From Deltaproteobacteria bacterium (GTDB lineage Bacteria; Myxococcota; Kuafuiibacteriia; Kuafuiibacteriales; Kuafuiibacteriaceae): a stretch of DNA of 64,000 nucleotides. Positions 16,280 through 24,596 of this stretch are shown in pieces; position 1 is the stretch's first letter, and every line of letters begins with the position of its first letter. The DNA lies in contig JADJBV010000001.1 of assembly GCA_016703535.1 (NCBI GenBank), forward strand, positions 1,116,001 through 1,180,000. Direction: 5' to 3'. The position numbers and the translations under genes are program-made. The notes beneath the pieces were generated by a model that did not search any database, was not told where the DNA came from, and saw only the letters and a list, made by a program, of their open reading frames with translations.

Positions 16280-16957
16280 CTAACCCAACCTTCTGCGGCG
16301 ATGGGCCTCCATCCAGTAGGGCGCCCCATCGACGAAGACCAACTTCTCCAACCACCGCACCTCCTTGACCCGGCCGACCTCTTTCCAGCCGGTGGTCCGA
16401 TAGAGCCAAAGGGCGGGGGTGTTGTCGGCGTAGACGTAGCCGTAGGCCCGCCGGTACCCGAGTTGATGGTGACGTTCCTGCACCGCCCTCACGAAGTTCG
16501 CGCCTTTGCCTCGGGCCGCCTCCTTGAGGAAATAGTCGAAGCAGTAGACCTCGTCGGGCCCGGGGTGGAGGCCAAGCCACGGGAGGTCGGGGTGGACCGG
16601 GGCCTGGGTGCCGCTGCCCGGGACCCAAAACACAAAACCCAGGGGCTCCTCGGCCTCCCAGGCGACCAGGCCGCTCATGCCTTGCCGGGCTCGTTTTTCG
16701 ACCCGCTCGATCTCGGTCGGGGCCTCCACCCGCAACATCTCCCGGAGCCGGCCCCACCGGTCCCCGGGGAACGAATTAAGGGTTAACACCTTATCCCGAG
16801 GGCGCAGGCGATTTTTGGGGTCGCTGAGGTCGACGGCCAGGAGGATCGCCTCCCGCTCCCGGGTCAGGGTGCCCTTGAGGTCGGTGGCCAGGGATCGGGC
16901 CCCTTCGGCCAGGCTCCGGCCCTGAAAGTGCTTTTGGGCTTTTTGCAGGGCTCCCAC
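16280..16957 (-). CDS. GNAT-like acetyltransferase family protein
   Basis: A 225-residue cytoplasmic protein starting with GTG at 16957. The C-terminal half has the outline of a GNAT N-acetyltransferase: LGFVFWVPGSG (beta4), DEVYCFDYFLKEAARGKGANFVRAVQE (beta4-alpha3 with an RGKGAN acetyl-CoA loop like the R/QxxGxG/A signature) and YGYVYADNTPALWLYRTTGWKEVGR, where the N..A..LY..GF-type motif is typical. The N-terminal 90 residues are helical and charged and not recognisable. The acceptor substrate is unknown. The gene is divergent from the DHp-receiver gene at 17047, with about 90 bases between them. Confidence 0.65.
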   Translation of the reverse strand: MGALQKAQKHFQGRSLAEGARSLATDLKGTLTREREAILLAVDLSDPKNRLRPRDKVLTLNSFPGDRWGRLREMLRVEAPTEIERVEKRARQGMSGLVAWEAEEPLGFVFWVPGSGTQAPVHPDLPWLGLHPGPDEVYCFDYFLKEAARGKGANFVRAVQERHHQLGYRRAYGYVYADNTPALWLYRTTGWKEVGRVKEVRWLEKLVFVDGAPYWMEAHRRRRLG

Positions 16958-17046
16958 CGCCCCCCGTTCCTACCCCGGGCCCAAAAACGCCTCAAGACGG
17001 CTCAAGGTCTGGGTGGAGCGGCCGATAGGTCGGAGGGAGCCGCTCC

Positions 17047-17709
17047 ATGTCGACCCGCCCACGCACCCACGATCTGGACCCCCACCCACCGGTCGACCTG
17101 CCCAAGTTGGGCCACGACCTCAACAACGTGCTGATGACCATCGGCAGCGCCACCTTCGTCCTCGGGGAGAAGTTGCGGGGCACCACCCAAGACGAAGGCG
17201 AGATCGGCGAGATCGAGGCGGCCTTGGAGCGGGCCACTGAGCTGGTGCGCCAACTCCGTTCGGCCCAGCCGGCCTTGGCCCCGACCCCTCGTCCCCAGCC
17301 CGCCAGCGGCACCCCGCCGGCGGTGGTGTTGTTGGTCGAGGACGAACTGACGGTGCGCCGGGTGATCCGCCGGGTCCTGGAGACCATCGGCTTCGAGGTG
17401 CTGGAGGCCAACGACGGCCGGGCCGCCATCGAGATCGCCGAACACGAGTTGGGCCGGGTCTCTTTGCTCCTCACCGACGTGATGATGCCCGAGATCGGCG
17501 GGCCCGAGCTGGCCTCCAAGTTGTTGTTGCTACGCCCCGAGCTCAAGGTCATCTACATGACCGGCTACTTGGGAGAGGTGGAGCGCCGCGGGGGCTTGAT
17601 GCCGAAGGGCGCGGCCCTGTTGACCAAACCTTTTACGCCCGGCGCGTTGATCACCTGCGTGCGCGAGACCTTGACCGCTGGCAACACACCCGCCTTGTCC
17701 TTTGTTTGA
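17047..17709 (+). CDS. DHp-like domain plus receiver, without ATPase
   Basis: A 220-residue protein. Residues 17-75 (LPKLGHDLNNVLMTIGS then AALERATELVRQLRSAQ) match the two-helix H-box domain of hybrid kinases with the HDFNNLL motif, including the His (H23). There is no ATP-binding domain; after a Pro-rich linker (76-90) a full receiver follows (92-210): E98/D99, phosphoacceptor Asp in LLTDVMMPEIGG, and K in LLTKPFTPG. Normally the ATPase sits between these parts. It could be a phosphorelay adaptor, with the His taking phosphate from its own or another receiver, or a dimerising regulator. It stands alone, with no kinase gene beside it. The ATG start lies just before the H box. Confidence 0.8.
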   Translation: MSTRPRTHDLDPHPPVDLPKLGHDLNNVLMTIGSATFVLGEKLRGTTQDEGEIGEIEAALERATELVRQLRSAQPALAPTPRPQPASGTPPAVVLLVEDELTVRRVIRRVLETIGFEVLEANDGRAAIEIAEHELGRVSLLLTDVMMPEIGGPELASKLLLLRPELKVIYMTGYLGEVERRGGLMPKGAALLTKPFTPGALITCVRETLTAGNTPALSFV

Positions 17710-17717
17710 CCTGGAAG

Positions 17718-17759
17718 ACGCGACTGAGGCGCCCGGAAGGGGCCCGAAGGGCCGACGCG
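17718..17759 (+). repeat. 42-base dispersed repeat, copy 1
   Basis: It lies between the convergent ends of the DHp-receiver gene and the tail-anchored protein gene. It matches the reverse complement of 27586-27627 at 41 of 42 positions. It contains the perfect hairpin GGCCC-GAA-GGGCC, which could act as a bidirectional terminator or belong to a repeat family. Confidence 0.7.
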
Positions 17760-17790
17760 TTCGGTCTCATCGCTCCTGCTCGCGGCAGGA

Positions 17791-18345
17791 TTAGGGCAAA
17801 AAGCCGGCCTTCATCAGGATGTAGCAAGAGGTGAAGCCGATGATGGCCGAGACCAAGATCCAGGACCACGGCACCTCGTCGCTCCCCTTCTTTTCGGCGG
17901 GCATCGGCAGCTGGGACGGCTGAGCCAAGACGCTTGGACCCCGGGGGGCGTTGGTGACCCGAACCTCCAGGCCCTGCAGCTCCAAGAAGTCGCGCATCTT
18001 CTCCAAGAAGCGCCCGTGTTCACCCCGGGAGAGATCGAGCTCGGCGTGGAAGCGGCTTTCGTAGGCTTGTTTCAGCACCACGTAGCTGCGCAGCTCGGCG
18101 ACCCGCTTCATTACGTCGACGAAGCCGCAGACCAGCCCCGCGTCTTCTTCGTCTTTGGCGGAGCACAACAGGATGGCCTGTCGCGCCTTGCGGCCGCCGT
18201 CGGTGCTGGGGCCGTCGGGTTCCCTCACCTTTACGTAGCGTGGGTTTTCGGTGCCGTACCGTTCGGGCGAAAACTTGAGGTTGATCAGATCCGCCAAGGC
18301 CAGCGCTTGGTTGGCGTGGTGCGTGCGGCTCGGGTCGATGGTCAT
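17791..18345 (-). CDS. Protein with one C-terminal membrane segment, function unknown
   Basis: A 184-residue protein (ATG at 18345; a GTG at 18366 would add seven residues). It begins with a short segment rich in polar residues. The middle (about 25-125) is mixed alpha/beta: LADLINLKFSPERYG, KARQAILLCSAKDEEDAGLVCGFVDVMK and RFLEKMRDFLELQGLEVRV. The last 25 residues are one hydrophobic helix (WSWILVSAIIGFTSCYILM), so it is probably tail-anchored in the inner membrane with its bulk in the cytoplasm. I do not recognise the family. It follows the cupredoxin-like gene at 18394-19290 on the same strand, with an inverted repeat between them. Confidence 0.6.
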   Translation of the reverse strand: MTIDPSRTHHANQALALADLINLKFSPERYGTENPRYVKVREPDGPSTDGGRKARQAILLCSAKDEEDAGLVCGFVDVMKRVAELRSYVVLKQAYESRFHAELDLSRGEHGRFLEKMRDFLELQGLEVRVTNAPRGPSVLAQPSQLPMPAEKKGSDEVPWSWILVSAIIGFTSCYILMKAGFLP

Positions 18346-18367
18346 CACGCGCACCCGGTGTAACACG

Positions 18368-18398
18368 CCTGATCGGGCGTGCGAAAAAACCGATCAGG
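18368..18398. other. Perfect 9-base inverted repeat between two minus-strand genes
   Basis: CCTGATCGG at 18368-18376 pairs with CCGATCAGG at 18390-18398 across a 13-base loop. It overlaps the stop codon of the upstream gene and precedes the next gene. The T run lies in the loop, so it is not a standard terminator; it could be an operator or an mRNA hairpin. Confidence 0.4.
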
Positions 18399-19290
18399 GG
18401 AGCAGCAGCTCGACCGTGGCCTGAGCACCGGCCGCGAGCGTGGCCTGGACCCGGGCCGTAGAGCCATCGGGCAAGAGGGCCCGGAAGGAGAGGGCCCCGG
18501 CCGGGACATCAGGCCAGCCGAAGTGACCCTCCCCGTCGGTCCGGGCGTAAAAGGGGTGGGCCAACACCAGGAGTTGACCGGCCCGTTCGGCGTCGTCCCC
18601 CTCGTGGACCCGACAACGTAAGGTCACCAAGCCCAAGGCCCGATCGGCCCGGTACGGCTTGGCCCGGCCTTGGGCCACCACCGGGAGGTTCAGCACCACC
18701 TCACCCCCTTCGCTGGACCCGGACAAGGCGTGGAGTTGGCCGTCGTGGCTCTCCAGGATCAAGGGCTGGCCCAGCTCGACCACCGCCAGGTCCGGCGCCA
18801 GACCTCGTCCGTTGTGGCTGAGGGTCACGGTGGCGGTCGACGCAGCAAAGGTCCACGGATCGAGCCCGTGCTCCACGTAGACCAAGGCCCCGGGCACCCC
18901 ACGCCCGTCCTTGAGCACTCGGCCTTCGATCCGCCCCCGGCGAGCCGCCGGGATCACGCTGGGCGTTCGTTCGATCCGCTTCGGCGTTTGGGGGATGGGG
19001 GGCTTCTCGACCGGCGGCGGTTCCCTCGCCGCCCACAGCGGCACCGCCACCAAGAGGGTGATCACGAACTTGGCCAACACCAGCTCCAACGCCGAGAGCA
19101 GCGCGGTCTTGAGGCCGAAGCGGCGCCGCCAACCCAACACGCCCCAACCCAGGAGCACGACCACCAGGTAACTCCAGAGGATCGGGCCGTCGATGGCGAA
19201 GGGGCGCTGCCAGATCGGCCCGCCGCCGAAGAGGAAGACCAACACGCCGATCCCCAACACCCCCCAGAACTCGACTCGGCTCAGCCCCAC
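18394..19290 (-). CDS. Membrane protein with cupredoxin/carboxypeptidase-regulatory-like domain
   Basis: About 298 residues. Three hydrophobic helices come first (WGVLGIGVLVFLFGGG, LWSYLVVVLLGWGVLGW, LVLAKFVITLLVAVPLW), then a soluble domain of about 190 residues, probably periplasmic. That domain opens with RIEGRVLKDGRGVPGALVYVE (carboxypeptidase-regulatory-like) and continues as a cupredoxin-like fold with possible copper ligands in SHDGQLHAL and LRCRVHEG, followed by AHPFYARTDGEGHFGWPDVPAG. The pattern is familiar from exported plastocyanin-like proteins, but the membrane anchor is unusual. Start uncertain: the frame is open to 19380, but GTG at 19290 has AAGGTG upstream and leaves room for the promoter of the divergent methyltransferase. 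Confidence 0.65.
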   Translation of the reverse strand: MGLSRVEFWGVLGIGVLVFLFGGGPIWQRPFAIDGPILWSYLVVVLLGWGVLGWRRRFGLKTALLSALELVLAKFVITLLVAVPLWAAREPPPVEKPPIPQTPKRIERTPSVIPAARRGRIEGRVLKDGRGVPGALVYVEHGLDPWTFAASTATVTLSHNGRGLAPDLAVVELGQPLILESHDGQLHALSGSSEGGEVVLNLPVVAQGRAKPYRADRALGLVTLRCRVHEGDDAERAGQLLVLAHPFYARTDGEGHFGWPDVPAGALSFRALLPDGSTARVQATLAAGAQATVELLLP

Positions 19291-19397
19291 CGCCGCACCT
19301 TGGGAGCTGGGGCGGAGCGGCGCAAGCACCGACGTGAACCGACGCCTCGGGTTTGTCTCGGATTGTCCTGGCAGCCCCAACTTGGCATGGCCCGACC

Positions 19398-20045
19398 ATG
19401 GACCCAGATTTTTGGCGCGCCCGCTGGCGGGAGGGCCGGATCGGCTTTCACCAGGCCGAGATCAACCCGCACCTCTTGAAGTGGCGGTCCCAGATCGAAG
19501 CTCGAGGGCGGGTGTTGGTGCCCTTGGCCGGCAAAAGCCGGGATCTGAGGTGGTTGGCCCAGGACGGCGAAGTGGTGATCGGCGTGGAGCTGGTGGAGGA
19601 CGCGGTCCGGGCCTTCTTCGAGGAGCAGGATGTGCCTTACCAGCGCCAGCCGGGTCAAAAAGGCGTGCGTTATGAAGGCGACGGGATCGTGTTTTGGGCG
19701 GGGGACTTCTTCGCCTTGCCCAAAGAGGCGCTGAGCGGGATCGACTGGGTCTACGACCGGGCCGCCCTGATCGCGTTGCCGCCGGCCCTGAGGGAGCGCT
19801 ACGTGGGGCGGCTGGCGGAGCTGCTCCGCCCGGGCGCCGAGATCCTGTTGGTGGCCTTGGAGCACCACCCGGCTCTGGACGGCCCCCCCTTTTATGTGGA
19901 TCGGGCGGAGGTGGAGCGGCTCTACGCCGAACACTTCGTGATCACCGAGCTGGAGCGGGTCCAGGGGCCCGCCGACAACCCGAAGTTCCGGCAGGCCGGC
20001 CTCGAGGTGATGACCGAGGTCGTGTACCGGGTGCAGCGCCGCTAA
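19398..20045 (+). CDS. tpm: Thiopurine S-methyltransferase family protein
   Basis: A 215-residue SAM-dependent methyltransferase. The start MDPDFWRARWREGRIGFHQ carries the TPMT signature (W..RW..G..GFH). SAM-binding parts include VLVPLAGKSRDLRWLAQDG and VIGVELVEDAV, then WVYDRAALIALPPALRERYV and ILLVALEHHP. Bacterial TPMTs methylate thiols or soft metalloids such as selenium and tellurium species; the substrate here is unknown. The ATG at 19398 was chosen over upstream alternatives because the family signature begins there and it avoids the divergent gene. An SRPBCC-family gene follows 38 bases later on the same strand. Confidence 0.9.
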   Translation: MDPDFWRARWREGRIGFHQAEINPHLLKWRSQIEARGRVLVPLAGKSRDLRWLAQDGEVVIGVELVEDAVRAFFEEQDVPYQRQPGQKGVRYEGDGIVFWAGDFFALPKEALSGIDWVYDRAALIALPPALRERYVGRLAELLRPGAEILLVALEHHPALDGPPFYVDRAEVERLYAEHFVITELERVQGPADNPKFRQAGLEVMTEVVYRVQRR

Positions 20046-20083
20046 GGGTGGCGGTCGGCCCCAGACTGTGGTTTTTGGGAGAG

Positions 20084-20566
20084 GTGAGCACCAAGATCGA
20101 CCGAAGCTTCCCCGTCGACGCGCCGCCCGAGAAGGTGGGCGCCGCCATGCGCAACCCGGCCTTGATCGAGGAGTCCGAGAAGGCCCGAGACGCGATCTCG
20201 GTGCGGATCACCGACCGGGAAAAGACGGACCAACGGCACCAGTACGAAGTCCTGGTGGTCTCGCCGGCCCGCACCGTCAAGGGCATCGACAAGACCAAAA
20301 CCGAAGACAACCGCACCACCGTGACCTGGAATCTCCCGGGTCTTTCGGCCAAGTGGAGTTGGACCGGCGTCCACGGGCCCAAGGTCAAGATCGAAGGCGG
20401 CTACGAGCTGAAGCCCAACGGCGCTGGCACCAGCCTGCGGATGTACGCGGAGATCGATATCGGGCTGCCCTTGGTCGGCGGGATGATCGAAAAGAAGATC
20501 AAAGAAGGCTTCGAGTCCGCCTGGCCCGACTACGTCGCCCGAGTCAGCAAATACGCCAAATCCTGA
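20084..20566 (+). CDS. SRPBCC (START/Bet v 1-like) family protein
   Basis: A 160-residue protein beginning STKIDRSFPVDAPPEKVGAAMRNPALIEESEKAR, a pattern typical of the SRPBCC/DUF2505 group. A run of beta strands follows (QYEVLVVSPAR, TTVTWNLPGLSAKWSWTG, KVKIEGGYELKPNG, TSLRMYAEIDIGLP) and a C-terminal helix (MIEKKIKEGFESAWPDYVARV). These helix-grip proteins enclose a hydrophobic ligand or act in lipid or polyketide chemistry. No catalytic residue can be named. The start is GTG at 20084 with a purine-rich GGGAGAG just before it; GTG at 20048 would add 12 residues. It ends 14 bases from the convergent ABC-F gene. Confidence 0.75.
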   Translation: MSTKIDRSFPVDAPPEKVGAAMRNPALIEESEKARDAISVRITDREKTDQRHQYEVLVVSPARTVKGIDKTKTEDNRTTVTWNLPGLSAKWSWTGVHGPKVKIEGGYELKPNGAGTSLRMYAEIDIGLPLVGGMIEKKIKEGFESAWPDYVARVSKYAKS

Positions 20567-20580
20567 CCGGAGGTGGGGCT

Positions 20581-22551
20581 TTAGCTCAAAGACTCTCGCT
20601 CTTGTTCGGCGGCGGCCCACTCCTCCATCGCTTCATTGAGGCGTTTCTTGACGACCTCGTAGCGGGCCCCCTTTTCCCGGGAGGCCTGGTGATCCTGGTG
20701 GGTCGCGGGATCGGCCAAGGCGGACTCCAGAGTGGACTGCTCCGACTCCAGACGTTGGATCTCGGCCTCCAGCTCTTGGGCCCGCTTCTCCGCTGACTTC
20801 TTCTTCTTCTTGAGATCCGACTGGGCCTTCTGCGCGGCTTCTCGGGCCTCGATCCGGGCCACCTTGTCGGCGTTGACGCCCGAGGCGAGGCGGGTGGGAT
20901 CGGCGGTGCCGCCGTAACGAGCGTCGGCGGCGGCTTCGTCTTCGCTGAGTTTGGTCAGGTAGTCGGCCAAAGAGCCGGGGTAGGTGGTGACGGTGCCGTT
21001 CTTGACGTCCCAGACCGTGTCCGAAAGCCGACGCGCGAAGTCCAAGTTGTGGGAGACGAAGATCAAGGTCCCGTCGTAGCCGAGCAACGACTCGGTCAAC
21101 TTGTCGGCCGACTCGGTGTCCAAGTGGTTGGTGGGTTCGTCGAGCAACAATAGGTTGCCGGGCTTGGCGAGCAACTTGGCCAAGGCCACCCGGGCCTTTT
21201 CGCCGCCGGACAACACCGAGATGGTCTTCTCGACGTCGTCCCCCGAAAACAAGAAGGCGCCGCAGAGCCCCCGGGCCGCGCTCTGGGAGAGGTCCGGGTT
21301 GGCCTGCCATACCTCTTCGAGGACCGAGTGGTGGAGCGCCAAGGCTTCGGTGTGGTGTTGAGCGAAGTAGGAGAGGGCGACGTTGCGCCCGTATTCGACG
21401 GTGCCCTGACGCGGGGTGAGTTCTTGGGCGATCAACTTGAGGAGGGTGGTCTTGCCGGCGCCGTTGACGCCGACGATCGCCACCCGTTGTCCCCGCTTGA
21501 GGCTGAGATCGATCCCCGAAAACAGCGGCCGCTCCCCGTAGCCATGGCCCAGGCCGGTGGTCTTGACCACCACCTCACCGGAGCGCTCCACCGGCGCGAA
21601 CTTGATGGCGATGGCCCGGCGCAGCTCGGGCAACTCCACCAGCGACTCCTGCATCTTCTCCAGCTGTTTGGCCTTGGACTGGGCTTGCCGCGCTTTGGTG
21701 GCCTTGGCCCGGAAACGTTCGACGAAGGACTCCAGCTCTTTTCGCCGTTGTTCGTCCTTTTTGGCCCGGTTCTCCAGGTATTCGAGATCCAGCTCTCGCT
21801 GCACCAGGTATTGATCGTAGTTGCCCCGGAAGAGCCGCAGGCCCTCCAGCTCCAGGCTGGCCACCCGGGTCACGTGGCGGTTGAGGAACTCCTTGTCGTG
21901 GCAGGTCAACACCAAGGCGTGGCGGGTGGCGTCGAGGAAGCTGGAGAGCCAGTGCACCGAAGGCACGTCCAGGTGGTTGGTCGGCTCGTCGAGCAACAAC
22001 ACGTCGGGTTGGCCGAACAACAAGGCGGCGAGGGCCGCCCGCATCCGCCAACCCCCGGAGAGGGCTCGGACCGGGCGGTTGAAGTCGGCGTCGTTGAAGC
22101 CGAGGCCGACCAAAATTCGCTGGGCCCGGTGGGGCGCGAACTCGTGGGCCAGGGCCGCCAGCTGGTGGTGGGACTCGGCCAACTCGTCGGCCAAGACCAG
22201 CTGCTCTTCGGTGTCGTGGCTTTGGGCCAGGGCCTCTTCGATCTCGGCGATCTTGGCCTCCAACGCGTCCTTGCCCGGCGCCTCCTTGAGGACCGAGTCG
22301 AGCAAGGTGCCTTCGCCCGGATCACCGTGTTCCTGGGCCAAATAACCGACCCGGATGCCCTTCGCTTTGTTCACGCGGCCGCCGTCGGGGGCCAGCTGGC
22401 CCGCCAAGATCTTGAGCAGGGTGCTCTTGCCGGTGCCGTTGAGCCCGACGATCCCCATTCGATCTCGGGGTTCGATGGCGACGCTGGCGCCCTCGAAGAT
22501 GGTCTTCTTGCCGTAGGCCAAGAACAGGTCGTCGGCGGCGAGGATCGGCAT
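20581..22551 (-). CDS. ABC-F family ATPase (Uup/YheS-like)
   Basis: A 656-residue soluble protein with two ABC ATPase domains and no membrane part. The first has Walker A GLNGTGKST (36-44) and signature LSGGWRMR; the second has GVNGAGKTT (about 358) and LSGGEKARV, each followed by LLLDEPTNHLD. Between them is the basic ABC-F linker (RFRAKATKARQAQSKAKQLEK). The last 80 residues form a charged coiled coil, as in Uup. ABC-F proteins act on stalled or misfolded ribosomes; Uup also affects DNA stability. Which subclass this belongs to cannot be fixed here, and a resistance role is not indicated. ATG start at 22551. Confidence 0.94.
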   Translation of the reverse strand: MPILAADDLFLAYGKKTIFEGASVAIEPRDRMGIVGLNGTGKSTLLKILAGQLAPDGGRVNKAKGIRVGYLAQEHGDPGEGTLLDSVLKEAPGKDALEAKIAEIEEALAQSHDTEEQLVLADELAESHHQLAALAHEFAPHRAQRILVGLGFNDADFNRPVRALSGGWRMRAALAALLFGQPDVLLLDEPTNHLDVPSVHWLSSFLDATRHALVLTCHDKEFLNRHVTRVASLELEGLRLFRGNYDQYLVQRELDLEYLENRAKKDEQRRKELESFVERFRAKATKARQAQSKAKQLEKMQESLVELPELRRAIAIKFAPVERSGEVVVKTTGLGHGYGERPLFSGIDLSLKRGQRVAIVGVNGAGKTTLLKLIAQELTPRQGTVEYGRNVALSYFAQHHTEALALHHSVLEEVWQANPDLSQSAARGLCGAFLFSGDDVEKTISVLSGGEKARVALAKLLAKPGNLLLLDEPTNHLDTESADKLTESLLGYDGTLIFVSHNLDFARRLSDTVWDVKNGTVTTYPGSLADYLTKLSEDEAAADARYGGTADPTRLASGVNADKVARIEAREAAQKAQSDLKKKKKSAEKRAQELEAEIQRLESEQSTLESALADPATHQDHQASREKGARYEVVKKRLNEAMEEWAAAEQERESLS

Positions 22552-22614
22552 CTGGGCCTCGGGGGGCCTCTTAGACTGTTTTTCCGCCCTTGGCGAAGGC
22601 CTTCCTCGTGCTGC

Positions 22615-22620
22615 TACACT
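22615..22620 (+). promoter_or_regulatory. Candidate -10 element of a leaderless transcript
   Basis: TACACT ends 8 bases before the ATG at 22629. TTGGCG at 22590-22595 could be the -35 but is 19 bases away, slightly long. Inferred from position only. Confidence 0.35.
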
Positions 22621-22628
22621 GGCGGTCG

Positions 22629-23324
22629 ATGGTCGCGGGCCTGACGTTGTTGCTCCTCGGAGCCGGCGTCGGCCTTCACCTCGAGCAGGTCGCCGAGCTC
22701 AGCCTCGAAGACGCCACCGCCGTGGCGATCCAGCTGGGGCAGGCCTTGGAGCCCCGGGTGGGCGGCCCGGCGAACCTCGACGACCCCCTTTGGCCCGAGT
22801 GTGGCCGGGGGGATCGTTGTGCCGACGAGGTCCGTCAACGCACCGGCGCGGCCGAGTTGGTGTATCTGCGGGTGTTGGGGGGCCCCACCAAGATCCGGGT
22901 GATCGCCGAACGACTGCAGCCGGGCCAGCCCCATCCGCCGATCACCCGCACCTTGCCCCGGGACCAACCGAGCTGGGCCCAGGAGTTGGCCGAGCTGGCG
23001 ACCGCCCTCTACCCCGAGGTCCTGCCGGCGCCCCCTCCGGAGCCGGCGTTGGTGGCGTTGCCACCGGCCCCGGCGCCCGCGGCGAACCGGTGGGTGCCCC
23101 TGGTGCCGATCGGGGTGGGGGTGGCCTTGGCGGGTGTGGGCGTGGGTTTTGGGCTCAGCAGCCGCTCCGCTCGGGACACCTTGGAGACCACTTCACTCTC
23201 GGATGAGGAGTACCAGCAGGGGCTCTCGACGATGCAGACCCACGGCCTGGTCGCCAACCTGCTCTTGGGCACGGCGGTGGTGGCGGTCGCGGCCGGCGTG
23301 GTCTTGTGGATCACCGCCGATTGA
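22629..23324 (+). CDS. Predicted membrane protein, function unknown
   Basis: A 231-residue protein. The N-terminus (MVAGLTLLLLGAGVGLHLE) looks like a signal peptide. A soluble part of about 120 residues follows, with a conserved-looking CGRGDRCADEVRQRTGAAELVYLRVLGGPTKIRV... segment of the kind that opens many PEGA-type proteins in these lineages; a Pro/Ala-rich spacer (PAPPPEPALVALPPAPAPAA) comes next. Two hydrophobic helices close the protein (VPLVPIGVGVALAGVGVGFGL and ANLLLGTAVVAVAAGVVLW). The ATG at 22629 matches the signal peptide and a possible leaderless promoter. It ends 3 bases from the convergent gene at 23328. No function is proposed. Confidence 0.6.
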   Translation: MVAGLTLLLLGAGVGLHLEQVAELSLEDATAVAIQLGQALEPRVGGPANLDDPLWPECGRGDRCADEVRQRTGAAELVYLRVLGGPTKIRVIAERLQPGQPHPPITRTLPRDQPSWAQELAELATALYPEVLPAPPPEPALVALPPAPAPAANRWVPLVPIGVGVALAGVGVGFGLSSRSARDTLETTSLSDEEYQQGLSTMQTHGLVANLLLGTAVVAVAAGVVLWITAD

Positions 23325-23327
23325 ACC

Positions 23328-24596
23328 TCAAAAACCGGGGATCTCGCGCCGGCCGGGCCCGCTGAGTTCCACCTGGAGGATCTTGGCCAAGGCTTGGATC
23401 TGGGCGATCAGCAGGTCCGCATGTTCGGGGCCGGCGTCGGCAAGTTTGGCGCGCAAGACGTCCGAGAGCTGAAAGGTCCCGTTGGCGATCGCCTGGACCA
23501 CCCCCACGAAGGTCGCTTGGGCCTCCCGCTTGATCCGCGGGACCTCACTCTTTTCCAAGGTGGTGTAGCCGCGTTCCGGCCGAGGGAACCCGTAGCTCCA
23601 CGAATAACTTTGGTTGAACGGAAAACCGCCCCCGAAGGCCACCGCGTCCACGTCGATCGCCGCGGTGATCTTGGCCCTTGCGCCGGCCACTGGATCCAAC
23701 TTGCCAACGAAGTACGGGATCTGTTGGCCGAAGAGCGAGTCGGCGATCGCCTTTTGGGCCTCACTGCCGCCGTAGTAGTAGGCGACGTCGTGCATCAGCG
23801 AGGCCATCACGATGCCGGCCTCGATCTGGGGGGTTCGAGCCGGTGAGCGAGGGTCGAGCCGGCCGATCAGCCGGGACAACTTGGCCAACGGCGCTGGGGT
23901 GCTGTCGGCGTCCCAGTACTTCTGCACCGAAAACGGATCCAGGGTTCGGGTGGGGCGGCTCGGATCCCGGCCGGCCCGATCGACCCAGTGAAAGTTGAGG
24001 CCATCCGCGGTGGGGGTGGCGGTCCCGGCGGCGATGCGTTCGCCGCTTTCGGCGAAGATCTGCAGCCGCCACTCGGCCCCGCCCTGAGGTCGGGACTGGA
24101 AGGTGTAATAGCCTTGGGCGCCAAAGCGGGAGGCGTAGACCAGGGCCTCCAGGCCCGGCTGGGCCGACAGGGCTCCCCACAACTCTTCGACCGCCTTCGG
24201 CATCAGGAAGGACTGGGCCCGGCGGGCCCCCGTCGGCCCGACCGCGGCCCCCGGGACCAGACCCTTCGACAACGCCCCCTGCACCTGAGCCCGGAGCCCC
24301 TTTTCGTCCACGGTGCTGCGGGCCCGGATACCTCGCCCCAAGCCGCGCAGCTCTTGGCCGGCGGCGGCGATGACGCCGTCGATGATCCGCCCGCCGAGTT
24401 GACCCAAGGCGGTTTGTCCACCGGGCGCGAGGAAGTCGTCGCCGATCGGCATCTGCAAGGCAGCTTGCACTCGAGTTGGGCTCGCGGTCTGGACCCGTTG
24501 TCGGAACTGAGCGGCCTGCTCCGGGGTGATCTGCTGAAGCTCCAAGGCTCGGTCGATGCGGGTCCGGAGATGCTCCCGGGGTGAGGCCTGCAACAT
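23328..24596 (-). CDS. Orphan protein with an HDxxYYYGG motif
   Basis: A 422-residue protein with no signal peptide or membrane helix. I do not recognise the family. Residues 1-110 are helical and charged. Around residue 265 lies ASLMHDVAYYYGGSEAQKAI, followed by ADSLFGQQ; an HD...Y motif before a small-residue turn recalls the phospholipase A2-like HDxCY pattern but lacks the Cys. A Gly/aromatic patch follows (FGGGFPFNQSYSWSYGFPRPERGY) and the last 100 residues are helical. It is convergent with the membrane protein at 22629-23324 and lies 81 bases downstream of the dual kinase gene on the same strand, so it could be co-transcribed with it. ATG start. Confidence 0.65.
   Translation of the reverse strand: MLQASPREHLRTRIDRALELQQITPEQAAQFRQRVQTASPTRVQAALQMPIGDDFLAPGGQTALGQLGGRIIDGVIAAAGQELRGLGRGIRARSTVDEKGLRAQVQGALSKGLVPGAAVGPTGARRAQSFLMPKAVEELWGALSAQPGLEALVYASRFGAQGYYTFQSRPQGGAEWRLQIFAESGERIAAGTATPTADGLNFHWVDRAGRDPSRPTRTLDPFSVQKYWDADSTPAPLAKLSRLIGRLDPRSPARTPQIEAGIVMASLMHDVAYYYGGSEAQKAIADSLFGQQIPYFVGKLDPVAGARAKITAAIDVDAVAFGGGFPFNQSYSWSYGFPRPERGYTTLEKSEVPRIKREAQATFVGVVQAIANGTFQLSDVLRAKLADAGPEHADLLIAQIQALAKILQVELSGPGRREIPGF
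24454..24469. repeat. TGCAAG-N4-CTTGCA gapped palindrome
   Basis: Perfect 6-base arms around GCAG, inside the orphan gene at 23328-24596. On the coding strand it reads as codons for QAALQ (CAA GCT GCC TTG CAG). Confidence 0.8.

Noticed and set aside
18368..18398. Intrinsic terminator between the cupredoxin-like and tail-anchored genes
   Set aside because: The inverted repeat is perfect but the T run lies in the loop and not after the stem, so it was listed only as an inverted repeat.
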